Below the pieces are notes generated by a model. It ran no database searches. It saw only the letters and a list, made by a program, of their open reading frames with translations, and had not been told where the DNA came from. Shown here piece after piece: positions 11,747-24,100 of a DNA stretch of 64,000 bases. Source of the stretch: Acarospora socialis (taxonomy: Eukaryota > Ascomycota > Lecanoromycetes > Acarosporales > Acarosporaceae); assembly GCA_025617375.2 (NCBI GenBank), contig JAMYGW020000009.1, positions 186,001-250,000 on the forward strand. Reading direction: 5' to 3'. The first letter of the stretch is position 1, and every line of letters begins with the position of its first letter. The translations under genes and the position numbers were made by a program.

Positions 11747-13408
11747 CTCCAAGACTGATGCCAAGGCCGGAAGAACGTTAAACCGACCGAAGATGGTGCC
11801 TGCGATGAACAAAGGGAGGAGAGAACTTGACAGGATTCACGTATTATTATCGCGTTCAAGTATTCAGACGAATTTATCGATAAGAAGGTTGGGTGATTTT
11901 CAAGTGCTCTTGTCAAGTGATGTGTAATGGAGGGAGGAATTAAGTCTCTGGATTATCTTATGCGCAACTTGAGTGTGGGGAGGAATAGGGTGTGGGCTGC
12001 AGCTGCGCGCTGCATATTTCAGATATGATCGTGCTTTGCCAGACCCACTTTCACATCTGCCGCTCTGGGAAGCAGAATACGATACTTCGTACTCCGTATA
12101 CCCGTACAGATACGAAAGCCAGGCCTCTCAGTCGCTCAAGACTACGGCTTCTGGAAGAGCGTGATGCTGGTAGAGTGCCCTTACATCGAATGAGCGGCCA
12201 AGAAGCGTCCTCGCCAAGGCCCACTAGTGAAGCAGGACGCTCTTAGCCGGTCTTGGCAGTGGAACAGACCTCGAGCTGCGGCCGAGTTTTCCGGACATTT
12301 TCCTCTTCCGCCCAAAATGCTGGGCAAGCTGGGCAAGCTGGGCGTGCACTGCCCCAATGACGCACTAAGAGTTTTCTTGGCTGGAGGACGCGCGGAAGCT
12401 GGGCATTAATTGCCAAGGCAGTTGCCGTCGCTCAACGTGTTCCCCTCTTCATTGTTCATTTCCTTCCACTACGTTGTTGGTTGACTGACTCTTACCAACC
12501 TGTGCTTCATGGTGGGCTCACTCGCAAGTCATTTCAACCACCTCTCACCGTAACTGACGGCACTTTAAGGTAGATGGAAAAGTAAGGTAGAGATTGGAAG
12601 ATGTCTGGTATATATTTGAGAGAGACAATGCACTACATCGAATGACTTGTAGCAATGGTAGCCGCAAACTTACACGCACTAATCTTCATCAGCGCCGTAA
12701 CATATCCTTTTGCTATTGATTGGATAAAGTGTAAGGACATTACGAGCTGAATCCCGCTGTTTGTTGAACTCGAAGTCAAGTTACAATTATTAATGACGGC
12801 CGACCGAACCTTCCCTGGTTGGCTTGTATTGGAACTTTCTCGAGGAGAAATTCCCATAATGTACAACAGCCCTGAGCGCGAGATGCCAAGACCTCCGCTC
12901 GTGCCATCCTAACTCAGGCGGCCATGTCAATTACTGCTGCCATGCTATGACGGACAGCGATCTGGTATCAGAAAGGCGTCCACCGAACCTCCAATCGTGG
13001 GAGCTGCGAGCTCAGGGTAGTTATGGTGGTGTCTCGGTTCCCTTCAACCCTCGCGGATAGAAGAGTAAACCAACGAAGACTTCACTTCGAGCCTTGTAGC
13101 CAGATTTCTTGGGGAAGCGACTCGATACCGTAAGTCAACTCGGACAGCGGTTTGGGCCAGTGGCTTGGGCCAGCGGTTGATGAGGGCAATCGTGAAGAAG
13201 AATACTTTCAGGTCTGCCGGGTTTCGAGCGTCTAGAGGCAATTGCCCTAATTAAGGTACATGCATGTAACTCCGTGACCTCGTTTGATGATGAGACGTCC
13301 GTCATTGAGAACCCTTCGAGACCCTCGCGGCGTGTAAAGTCTCCATCGTAGAGGTGGGTGACTGTCAGCGTTCGGAAAGTCGTCCACTGAATCGACCTAT
13401 TTGGGCGG
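11747..13408. other. pacC promoter / dbp8 downstream region
   Basis: This 1.66-kb interval has no credible gene. It contains the PacC-site cluster (12118-12417), single sites at 11760-11765 and 12885-12890, and a three-copy 9-bp repeat of GCTGGGCAA near 12319-12345. Short open frames on both strands lack any recognisable feature. Confidence 0.5.
12118..12417. promoter_or_regulatory. Cluster of six PacC binding hexamers in the pacC promoter
   Basis: GCCARG matches at 12118-12123 (+), 12197-12202 (+), 12213-12218 (+), 12252-12257 (-), 12376-12381 (-) and 12412-12417 (+): six in 300 bp, about 370-670 bp upstream of the pacC ATG. Chance predicts roughly one hexamer per kb counting both strands. 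PacC binds GCCARG and pacC expression is itself pH-regulated in Aspergillus, so autoregulation is a natural reading. Function is inferred from density and position only. Confidence 0.6.
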
Positions 13409-14809
13409 TCACGACGGCCTTAGTCTCTTAACACCAGCCCTGACTCTCTTTCCCTTCACATCCCTCCCTTCTTCGATCTCCAGGACGGCTTCTCTTTTCT
13501 TCTCTCCCACTACCTTCAATCCCTCTCTTATCACCCGTCCTTCAATACTGACACGTTCTTCCTGGAACTCCACCATTGCGCGACCCACTCTCTCTTCAAT
13601 AGCCAAGACCAGGCTCACGTCCCTTTGCCCAACAAGCGTAATGGCTTCTCCTTTCCTCCCAGCACGAGCGGTACGTCCGACTCTGTGAATGTAATCATTC
13701 GGATTCCTTGGGACGTCGAAGTTGATCACAAGCGCGACCTCTGCGATATCCAGTCCTCGGGCAGCAACATCGGTGGCAACAAGTATTCTCGCAGCTTTGG
13801 CTCGAAAACGTGAGAGGTTTGCTACTCTCTGGGACTGTGGCAGCGCAGAGTGAAGAGCTGTGACTCGATGTTCCAACAACCTTAAGAGATGTTCGAGGAG
13901 GTTAGCCGTTGCCGTGCGATTACAGAAGATGATGATAGATTTCGTAACGTTTGCGGGAGTGAGCAGAAGGATGTGCAGAAACGCTTCCCGATGTGTGACA
14001 GGAACCTGCAGATACTTCTGCTGAAGCGTAGAAGGTATGGCTAGGACTTCGGTGTCGACTTCACAGATGAAGAGTTCTGGTCTTCCAGGCCCTCGCGGCA
14101 TCTCCTTTAGAGCTCGAACTTCCGGTGTCACAGTTGCCGTGAAGAGGCATGTCTGGCGTTCGTCTGCTGGTGGAAGCACTGAAAGGCAGGCTTCGACATC
14201 TGGGAGCATACTACCGGGCCCGTTGGCGAGCAAGCGATCGGCTTCGTCAAGAACAACTATGCGTGCACGACGGAGACCGCAGATGGTATCTTCACCCGAG
14301 GTATTGATGTGGTCTGCCAGTCGCCCAGGTGTAGCAATGACAATATGTGGCCGCTGCGCCAGGGCCAATGCTTGAGTCCGCATGTCTGCACCACCAGTTA
14401 CAAGGATGGGTTTGAGGGACTGAGGTGCTGATATGGCTTTGAATTGCTCGAATATCTGAAGGGCAAGCTCTCTAGTCATACATCGTTAGCTACGAGCAAA
14501 ACAATGAGATTTCTGAATTGCTCACCTGGTAGGCGTCAGGACGACGGCAAAGATCCCTACAGGGTCGTCGGCCCATTTCTGCAATATCGGCACCGCAAAT
14601 GCCACAGTCTTGCCGGACCCAGTCCTACTGCCTCCAATAACGTCCAGTCCCTCAAGTATTCTCGGTATGCAACCTTTCTGAATGCCTGTTGGCCTTGTGA
14701 TTGCCATCGATGAAAGCGACGCTACCAGCCATGGCTTCACATCGAGTGCCGCAAAGGTCGTATGTGCAGCCGAGTTGTTGCTCTCGAGGATGCGTGAGGG
14801 TGGCACCAT
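13409..14809 (-). CDS. dbp8: DEAD-box RNA helicase Dbp8 (18S rRNA processing)
   Basis: Nucleolar ATP-dependent RNA helicase needed for 40S subunit assembly. Exons 14809-14526 and 14471-13409 encode 448 residues, close to yeast Dbp8. Motifs in order: Q motif RPTGIQ (about 39-44), Walker A SRTGSGKT (61-68), PTREL (93-97), DEAD (170-173), TAT in place of the usual SAT (206-208), ARGLD (332-336) and [11 protein letters not shown] (357-367). [18 protein letters not shown] and [18 protein letters not shown] are the Dbp8 subtype signatures. The ATG at 14809 is the first in frame. The frame stays open upstream for about 60 bp to a possible acceptor near 14880, so a short extra N-terminal exon cannot be excluded; many filamentous-fungal Dbp8 proteins carry a longer acidic leader. 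Confidence 0.92.
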
Positions 14810-16142
14810 CTCATTCTGTTGCTTTAATATCAACGGGCCGTGCTTCGAAGTTCCGGCGATGAGGAATATAAGATATCTGTATGATTAGTATGCTTCCAGA
14901 TTCGGAGCACAGGAAGGAAAGTAGTCCCCAACTTGAGTTCTCAAGTTTTGCTCATGCATATGATTAACTGTGTTTGCTGCCCTTAGCCACTAACGCTAGG
15001 GATCAGCCGCAGAGCCTCAAGCACGGCCATATGGAAAACATTCCCAATGTGTACTTCTAGGTCGTGATGAATGCCAAAAGTTCAACAGAGCACATCGAAA
15101 GACCGATTGTATGTGATTATTGTGAGAACTCATGTGTTCTATGGAGGTCTCCATGGTAAGGTGTAGGGATACTACGAATTTATTTGACATAAATATGCTT
15201 AGGGTTGAAGGGACTTCCTTGCATTCAGGATTGTACTGGGAAGTAAGACAACGGCATTCTTATATGACCTGGAATCAAAACGTGGAATAGAGGGAAACAC
15301 CCCAGTACGGGTGTCGAATGGCTGCGTCTATGACGATCTGTGAGAATGAATTCAAGAAAATCTTATGCCATAACTCCCGCACGGCTTCACCAGAGGTATC
15401 TCAAAGTATACTCCAGATCAATCACTTTTTCGATTTGAAAAACTTTAAAGTGGCGCTGCGACTTTAACATCTGATAACATTGTACTATAGCTGGTCATGG
15501 ACTACACTTTCGAAAGCTAACAGAATATGTTTTCATAGTTCAATAAGAATAATACTACTTGAGAGTATGATACTGAGCTATGAGAATAACTCGGCGCCTA
15601 CTCATGACGATCGGGAGGCTACAGGTCACAAAGGGTTTATAACCTTACCATCTCCGTCTCCAATTAAGTATGACCAATGAGCTCCGAACATTGGCGCAGC
15701 AACGGTCCTCAGCAACAGCTATGAATCTTCCTCTTCCTCTTCCTCCAGGATCTCACTACCCAAGACGCTTCCTGCTCTCAGTCCTCTTGATTCGCATAAA
15801 GTTCTTCATCTTGACTAGACCGGCCGGCGGAACCTCGGGCAGCGTCCTTCTGTCTTGGGCGCCATTGGCATCTCTCTCAATCCCAATGCCTCTCGCTTCC
15901 AAGGCTTCTGTCTTTTCCAAAACGGCACACTGTCCGGGTTCTGCTGGGTGTGGGATCTGTGTGTTACGAAGAACGTGCGGAAGGCGGTGCTGAAACCATG
16001 GTGACGGCGATGCAGCTTTCGGAAAGGTGCCAAAGTCAATGCGTTGCAAGTACATGTCTGCGCAAGGCAACGCATTCTGACCTGTATGCTGTACTGTCGA
16101 CCCTATGTATTCGCGTTTATTGATAGCGATACATATACAAAT
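14810..16142. other. Intergenic; no supportable gene
   Basis: Open frames at 15670-15993 (+) and 15756-16070 (-) mirror each other and neither shows a domain. The DNA between 14900 and 15650 is fairly AT-rich but keeps CpG, so it does not share the hypermutation of the later block. Confidence 0.4.
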
Positions 16143-16553
16143 TCATGATGCCCCGATAATAATGACGTCGTACAGTCTAGGCAGAGTGTCGACTTGTTCA
16201 CTTCGTTCATGGTTGACATGACGCCCCCAGATCACGTTCTTGAGATGAGGACGATAGTTCTTGGGAAGATTCTGCCATTTCACCCAACCCGGATCGCCCG
16301 TATGCGTAGCCTTGAAAGATAGATAGGTGGAGAAAGTGGAGTCCTGAGCGTTCTACGCAGAGAATGTTTCAAAACGCTGCTCGAGGGTCAATGAGTCCCA
16401 CAGTTCTGCCGTCCCAACAAGCTCGGTATATCCGGTTACACAAGTAAACCCTGGAAGCCCGTCCGGAGGCTTCTGGGTCGAGGCGGCAATCATACCAGGC
16501 TGGATAAGTCTCCCGAACCTCACTTCCCTAGTGGGCCCGCCGTGCCATGTCCA
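16143..16553 (-). pseudogene. Broken coding relic, possible flavin/Rossmann-type protein fragment
   Basis: Reading the minus strand from 16553 to 16143 gives 137 codons with one internal TAG (16353-16355) and a stop at 16143. The peptide looks like real protein: it contains RFGRLIQPGMIAAS, LPGFTCVTGYTELVGTAELW, HTGDPGWVKWQNLPKNYRP and ends with LYDVIIIGAS. DVIIIGA resembles the start of a dinucleotide-binding fold, but the frame stops at once. There is no ATG at the beginning. The TAG could derive from TGG by a single G-to-A change. I do not recognise the family. It lies 500-900 bp downstream of the GNAT gene, about 1.4 kb from the transposon block. Confidence 0.4.
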
Positions 16554-17055
16554 CTAAGCTGAGCTAGGAAAGTAGAAGGAGAAACAAAGGAAGAGCAAAG
16601 AGCCGAGACAAGCTAGTGACAACTGGTGTTCACGTCGTGGCCATCATATCTGATCTTCTCCTTCTCTGCCATCTCCTTCTCCGCCGTCTCCTTCTTTGCA
16701 ATCTGTTGCCTCATGACCTCCAATTGCTTGTTTCAATCCCTCCGTCTTCTTTTCAGCCGGGACCCTTCGTCACTTGTTTCTCCGTCTCTCCTTCCTCAAC
16801 CCCTTCAGTTGGGGTTGACGTTGATGGTGTTGTTGTTGCTGCTAATAGTCGAGTAGCTGCGGACGAGCTTCCAAAGATAACCTTCAGGAGATATCCTCTC
16901 TAATAAGCAGACCTTGAGATGTTCGTCTGATTCCATATAGCAGTTCTTCCTAGTCTTCCAACTAGCGTGAACACTGGTCAAGAAGTCCTCCGTCTAGGTC
17001 GAAATACTATGCTTTTTCAACTTTGGTGATCCTCAGGAATACGTTGGGACCGAGA
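16554..17055. other. Intergenic with CT-rich tract
   Basis: A C/T-rich low-complexity stretch at 16655-16740 (CTCCTT-type units) creates open frames on both strands. On the minus strand it reads as a short Lys/Glu coiled-coil. I see no complete gene. Confidence 0.4.
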
Positions 17056-17888
17056 TCAAGGCCGAGAACAACATTCAGCCTCAATGATAAGGAGGAATTC
17101 ATGACCTTCCAACAACTCCCCAAGGGGCCAGTTGTTGTGCTTCCGGACACGTTCAAGAGCTTCGAGTGGCTCCGTATGATCGACATGAAAGTTGGTGTCG
17201 ACACACGAAACTGTACCGTAAATGACATCATCAATGGGACCAAAGAGACTGCCATGCAGTTTTGCACACTTGATATACTCAACTGGAGAGGTTTTGGTGC
17301 ACTCCTCAGCTTGGTCCTTGATGAAATCAAGCCGAATGGTGTTGATACCGCCTGAAACCGTGAGCTTGAATCTCATAATTTATCTTAGTAGGACGTACCT
17401 CCAAATGCTCTGGCAGCCGCCATACAGGCGGCGGGATGAGAGCTTGCGATACCGTACACACTATCATCGTCTCGTCTGAGCTCACGCAATAGGTTGACTG
17501 CAAGCCCTCGCTCACGATAGTCACGATGAACAACCAACTGGGTGACCCAGCAAATGACCTCGTCATTGTACCTCCAACGGCACGCAAACGCATTTCCAGC
17601 GAGATTACCATCAACATTTACCCTGAGATAGGAGCAATCTGCACCGGGTGGAAGACACTGAGCATGAAGACGGTTCTTAGTCATCCTCACTCGAGTTCCT
17701 ACCTACTGTCAGTGGGTGTTGTGTGAATTGTTGCAACTCGTACCTTGCTTCGCGAAGGGCCCGACCAGCTTTGCGGCGTCCTTTCCCCATACGCCATAGT
17801 TCTTGCTGAAAAGCTGCGCAGCTTCCGCTAGTATATCTTCACTTATATGAGCACCTTCATACTTTTGAAAATCGAGTTTCGTTCCCAT
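17056..17888 (-). CDS. GNAT-family N-acetyltransferase
   Basis: Acetyl-CoA-dependent acyltransferase of unknown substrate, 246 residues. Exons 17888-17744, 17698-17399 and 17351-17056; introns of 45 and 47 bp keep the frame. The GNAT core lies in exon 2: VTQLVVHRDYRERGLAVNLL contains the acetyl-CoA-binding motif A (V-x-x-x-Y-R-x-R-G-L). It continues with YGIASSHPAACMAAARAFG. The C-terminal part (SPVEYIKCAKLHGSLFGP, then PLEALERVR) matches a common Pezizomycotina subfamily of this length. The first ATG in frame is at 17888. The 5' LTR of the Copia element begins only 46 bp upstream of that ATG, so the native promoter has been displaced by 29 kb of repeat. The coding frame itself is intact. Confidence 0.85.
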
Positions 17889-17933
17889 CTTCACAGGACT
17901 CCCTGACGGACCTAGGTGATTTCAATAAGTTTT

Positions 17934-18107
17934 TGTTGGAATTAGGAGGCTCTTTAGGAGTTCAACCCTATCCGGCCTAGTGTTGGAATCTTCCATGTCA
18001 CATGATACACTTAGTCACCACACACAAATGTTATTCTTTGTGTATTCTAGTCTTCTAGATAATTAAGACACCTAATATCAAGCAATAAAAACATTTCAAT
18101 TTCAACA
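17934..18107 (+). repeat. 5' LTR of the Copia element
   Basis: 174 bp, TG...CA, equal in length to the 3' LTR. It still contains several GG and CC dinucleotides and one CpG (near 17967) that are mutated in the 3' copy, so the left edge is less damaged. Confidence 0.92.
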
Positions 18108-20764
18108 GATTATGAGCTTGACTTTTTGTCTTATCTAGAATGTTTTCTTGTCTTCAATTGACCTCACTGTTGTCATTTTGACAGCATCTTTTCTCATTTC
18201 AATAGTCTATCTGAATACTTCCTCAAACAATTCTTTTGTTGCTTCAATATTCTTGAACAATGTTCTTCTTTTTTGTCTTTTTTGATAATCTATGCATTTT
18301 GATGTTCATTCTGCAGAAATGATTCACATAATCATGACTTCTTTGAACAGCACTTTCAACTTTTCTTATCTTGCTGACACTGATAACTATGTCTTATAAA
18401 CTATCAATGTCAAGTTTGTTCTTATGAACAAAAATCTATGAACTATTGTTTCTAACACTTTCTCTGAATCTATCATCATATCTGAAGTGATCAACAATCA
18501 GAACTTAAAGTTCTTGCTGAAATACATTATCTGAAGTAGAAAAAATGACAAAGCATGTGTTATTATAGCTTTCTTTTGTCAAAATAATTTTAAAAACTTC
18601 ATTTAAGATCTATCTGCTCATCAGATGTGATTAAAACTAAAGAAGTTGTATGAGATTTAAGAATTTAATGTTAGATATCTCACATTCACTATGCTTCTTG
18701 ATCATCATTATGACACTTTTAAGTTCATTGAGAATTATGTTGATCAGCTTAAAACTTCATCACAACATTTAAAAAAGATGAATTTTATCTTTCTAAACTG
18801 AATTATACTCATGATTCTTCTTAACAATCTGAGATCTACTTTCAACATCTTTGTCACAGTTAAATGTCAATTTATTTGAGTTGTTACTTCTATTTTTGAT
18901 ACTCTTGTCACTGAACTCATTGATAAGACTAAAATGAAGAATAATAAGATCTCAGTGATCATGATCTTTTGAAACAAAAACTTAAACTTAATTTTTAGAT
19001 CAAACTTCAAATCAATGTTGTTGCTTCTTTGCACTCACTGTAAAAAGCCTGATCATGAGAAGCATAACTGTTTTCTCAAATATTCTCATAAAAAGAAGAA
19101 ATTTAATATAACTAAGTTTGCTAAACAAAAGAGTAAGAACAAAGACAAAGTGATTAAGTTATTCATTTCATTCAAGTTTAATAATAACAATATCACAATT
19201 CTTAACTTTATGACTCACATTGATGAACTTCATTCTGATATTCATGTTGCTGAACTTTATTCTGAAGTTCATGTTTCTGAGTTTCATTTTGAAGTTCACA
19301 ATGTTGTTGAGCTTCATTTTTATATTCATGTCATTGAATCTTATATCATAAACATATAAACTGTTGACACTGCAATCTCTGATCATTTGTGTTCAATATG
19401 TGAGTTTTTTATTATTTATAAGTTTATTGATAGATTTCTTCTTACAACTAATGAAGTGATTAAGATCATAAAAAAGAATCAAATTTCTCTATATTTAATC
19501 TGTTCTGATGAAAACATATAAAAGATCATTTTTAATAACATTATGCACTTTCTTATCATCTCTGCAAATCTCATTTTCAATATTTGTATGTGAGCTGAAG
19601 ACATCACATTCAATATGAAGAATTGCATTTTATGTTATAATGATAAAATTATTGAATATACATCTGAAGTTGATGATTTATTTTGATTACAACTTAATGA
19701 TATATCTCAGTCTCATGTCTTTGTGACTAATAAAGAATTCAAGATATCTTTTAAAATGTGACATTGTTGATTAGATCACTTAAATTATATCAATATTAAG
19801 TGATTAATTAAGATCATCAATGATATTGATCTTAAGAATCTTTCTAAACATCAAAATATCTGTAAGTTATGCATTAAGATTAGACAGACATGTCATTTCT
19901 ACAATGTTCTCATTGAGTAAGTAACTCAATCACTAGATCTTATTCATTTGAACATCATTGAATCTATTACACTCACTGCTTATAACAGTTCAAAGTGATT
20001 TGTTATCTTCACTGACAACTTTACTAAATTTATGTGAATATTTCTCATAAAGTTCAAGATCAAAACAGTCAAGCATATTAAGAACTTCATCACTTTGATG
20101 AAAACAGATCATTTTAATTATTCTTTAAAATATCTTCACACTAATCTTAAATGCAAATATCTTGTTCTGAAGAACTGATTTGTTGTTAATAATATTACAT
20201 GAAAATTTACTATGTTTTACTCATCTGAAGAAAACAGCATTTCTGAGTGACTGAATTATATTATTTGTGAGTTCATTAAAACTATACTCAAAGACTCTAA
20301 TCTGAAGTCTTATCTCTGATTAAAAGTCATTTGAACTGTGATTTATTTAAAGAATTAATCTTTTACTTGTGCACTTAATATAATGTTCTATGAAGCATGA
20401 ACAGACAATGTTTCTAATTTCTTAAGTCTTTACATCTTCAGTACTACTGCTTGAGCATATATTTTTAAGAAACAACATTAGCAAAAAGTCAAATTTAACA
20501 ATTACAGTCTTAAATATCACTATTTAGACATGAACAGTAGCTCTATCTATCATGTTTAAAACTTAGAATCAGAATGTGTTCTTATTACTCATAACTGTTT
20601 TGTAAAAGAAGATATTAACATTTATGAAAACATGATTAACATAGAGATCTACAGCAAGAAAAAGACATTTAATACTGTTGATCTTTTTTTCAATTTTTCA
20701 TTTTCATTCACATCTTTGTTGTTGCAATCTTCTTTTTCTTCAAAAGAAATTTTCAGATCAGTTA
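18108..20764 (+). pseudogene. Copia gag and integrase remnants
   Basis: Decayed coding region with frequent TGA stops. The gag zinc knuckle is preserved at about 19030-19075 as CTHCKKPDHEKHNC (CX2CX4HX4C). Downstream, at about 19760-20300, integrase features are readable: a zinc-binding HHCC region (HLN...CKLCIK), the core with FVIFTDNFTKF, and later YIICEFIKTILKDSNL. Order and motifs are those of Ty1/Copia Gag-Pol. The frame is broken at 20764 by the first Gypsy insertion and resumes at 26984. Confidence 0.8.
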
Positions 20765-21116
20765 TGTTACAGTTAAGTTAAAACAAGTTTAGAACAAACT
20801 GATGTGTATGCATAAGAAGTGTATATTCAAGAAATGTTTAGACAGCAGTTATATGACATCTCAATATGCTTGATGATGAGCTTGATGAGCAAGCTCAACA
20901 GATTGCATAAACAAGCTGTCTCAACAGACTTAATGGTGAGATCAGTGAGCAGACTCAGTATATAGTCACAATCATTTTTCTTATGAAAAGAATTGTGTTC
21001 AACTTAAATAACAATCTAAGAGTTAAAGTCCAGAACCATTTCAGATCAGTTATTATATTAATAAGTACAAACTTTTAGTTCTACATACTTAAGAAATCTC
21101 AGATTAGAATGTTACA
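20765..21116 (+). repeat. 5' LTR of Gypsy copy A
   Basis: 352 bp, TGTTAC...GTTACA, directly repeated at 26632-26983. Differences between the two copies are transitions. Confidence 0.9.
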
Positions 21117-24100
21117 CTTTGAACATTCTTACAATATAATGAGTATGATGTCTGACACACAGAAGAACATCTCAATCTTGTTTTTGAGACAAGCTCAAGT
21201 GAATTCATCTTTATCATTTACTTTGAGTAAGATGACAACACAATCAGCAATGCTTACTCAGATAATACAACTATCTGTGAATGCATTGAAGATTTAAATA
21301 CTCAATATCTTTGATGAAGAATGAGAAAAGCTGCAAGTCTTTGTGACTAAGCTCAATCTGTATATTGAATTCAATCAATTAAAGTTTCAAATCAATCAAG
21401 AAAAGATGTTGTTTGCAACAATCTATCTAGTGAACACAGTCTTTGACTGAGTTGATCTCAGACTGCACAAATTTCTAAAGAAGAAGTATAAAGAATGCAA
21501 TACAGACACAGAGTCTATGTTCAATAACTATGCACAGTTCAAGAAAGAATTAAAAAAAGTCTTCAAAGTGATCAATGAAGAAAGAGCAGCAGAGAAATGA
21601 GTTTATATCTTGTGACAGAGTGAATCAGTGATAGTATACATCACAGAGTTTCAGTGATTAGCAACACTTATCAGATAAAATAATGAAGCACTCATCTATC
21701 AGTACTATTGTGAGTTGAGAAAGTTCATCAAAGATGAAATAGCTCAAGCAGAACAATCAGACAATCTTTAGAGAATGATTGATCTGAGTATCAACATTGA
21801 TAGTTGTTAATGAGAATGACAGATGAAACAAAAAGAATATTGAATGTCATCTATGATAGAAGATCAAGAAGAAAGCTTCTGATCATGAATGAAGTGATAT
21901 GTTTTATTAATAAGATATAGAAGAACAAACTTTATAAATCTCAATATAATCAAGAAGCATCATCAGAAGTCATGAAAGACTAAATAAGTGAAGTTTGAAT
22001 GTCAGATGAAGTGATTCACTAAGTCTCAAATAATATCACAAAATAAAATACAAATGTATTACAACTACAGAAAACCTGAACACCTGATTTAAGAATGCAA
22101 CAGATCTCAGATGAAAAGAAAAAATGTTGCAGTGATAGTTAAGAAGAATACACATATAGTGCACAACACTCTCAGCTGAACAGTCTGTTACAATGACATG
22201 TGTAGAGTACACATGAGCACAAAAGATAAAATCAGATAGTATCTTCAGAAGCTGCACAAGAATGTGAAGAACTGATATGATGTGAGAAGTCAATCAATCT
22301 ACAAAAAAGAATTAGCTATTCTTACAAGAGAAGATATCAAGAAAAAAGTTCTTGATGCTGAGATCAAAGAGACTGATGCTTGAGAAACTCAGATAGAAAA
22401 AAACTACAGTGATAGCATCTGACAAGCACTGAATTTGAATGTGAATCAGAAAGAAATCAATGAATAAAAAGTCAACATAAGACTGAAGACAGCATATCAG
22501 CACTCTGAGAATCAATGTTAAGCATTAAAAGAAGAAAAGCTTCAGTTTAAGAAGCAAGAACTTGAGCAAGAGATGCAAGCTTGAAAACAGAAAGTGCAAT
22601 GCAAAAGTGCAAAAGAACAAAAGACATATGATCAACTAGAAGAGCTGATGATAGCTGTTAAAGATGAATGTTTCAACAGTGATGATGTAGTACTGTCAAA
22701 ATCTCTTGTATGAAAAACAAAAAGTCACAAGATTGAAATATACTTACTCAAAGAATATACAATGCAGAATGAAAACAGATGAATCTTCAGTGAAGAATAC
22801 ATATCATCTGAATTTCTGCAAAGAATAAGAGTCTTTGAGAGTCAGTTGCAGATGAAGTACAATCAGTATGAACTCTGACTACACTCAGAAAGACACATTA
22901 AACAGTATAGTCTAAAGTATGTGAATTTTATGATCAGAAGAAAATCAAGATAATTTCAGAAACTTTGAAGATGAGCTGAATGATTAAGTGAGTCAAAAAA
23001 TGAAAAGCTTTCTCAACAAGACTAGAGAATAAGAAGCTAGTGACATTTCAAAGACAAAATAATGATCATTGAATATGAATCAAGATTACAATCAATGAAC
23101 ACTACATCAACACATTAGTGAATTTCAAAGCAAACAGTAATATCATGAATCAGAAAACAGTCAATATGTTAGAACTAGAAACACAGTGAGTGCACTGTTC
23201 ATTCAACATACAAATGACAAATGAAGTCATCAAAAGAATCAACAAGAAAATCTGTGTGAAAGTCTCAATTCTTGAAAATTCACAAGAAATAACATTTGAT
23301 GTTATGAGATCAATTGAATATGATGCAGTGCTAGAAATGCCCTGATTGTGTGAAAGAAATTTAAGAATCAATTAAATTACAAAAGAAATATGCACAATCA
23401 AGAACACATACAAGATTCTCAAACAATCAGAAATGAGCTTATCAGAGTATAAGTCATGAAATCATGAAATACTGCTATTGAATGAAAAACAATCTAAGTG
23501 AATGTCTTTATACTCAATGAGCAAGAATCAACTCAAGAAAGTTAAAACTTATCTTGACAAGAATCTTAAGAAAGAATTCATAAAATCATCAAAATCACTG
23601 ACAGAATACTCAATTCTGTTTGTATCAAAGAAGAATGACAAGAAACAACTATGTGTTGATTATAGATAACTCAACAAGATAACTCATCAAAATAATTATT
23701 CTCTATCATTAATAGAAGAGTTGCAGAATCAATTAAACAAGACTAAGTGATTCATGAACTTAGATCTTAAGAACATCTATTACTGAGTTAGAATGAAAGA
23801 AGGTGAAGAGTGAAAAACAACATTTTGAACAAGATATAAACACTATGAGTACACTGTTATGTCATTTGAGCTGAAAAATATCTCAGTTATCTTTCAGAGA
23901 TTGATCAATGACATGTTGAGAGAATATCTCAATAATTTTGTGATCACATATCTCAACAATATTCTGATATATTCAGAAGATCTTGAAGAGCACTGCAAAC
24001 ATATGCAAAAGATATTAGCAAAGCTCAACAAGAAAGCATTGTATGTGAAAAAGTCAAAAAGTAGACTTAAGATCAAGAAAGTTAAGTTTTTAAACTATGT

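Noticed and set aside
14810-14880. Alternative frame upstream of dbp8 reading [15 protein letters not shown] then stop
   Set aside because: Could be an exon of another gene or a missed N-terminal part, but no splice chain connects it to anything; not annotated.
15670-16070. Opposed open frames of about 105 residues
   Set aside because: Mirror frames of each other, with no domain; neither can be preferred.
16616-16903. Open frames on both strands, coiled-coil on minus
   Set aside because: Explained by CTCCTT-type low complexity.
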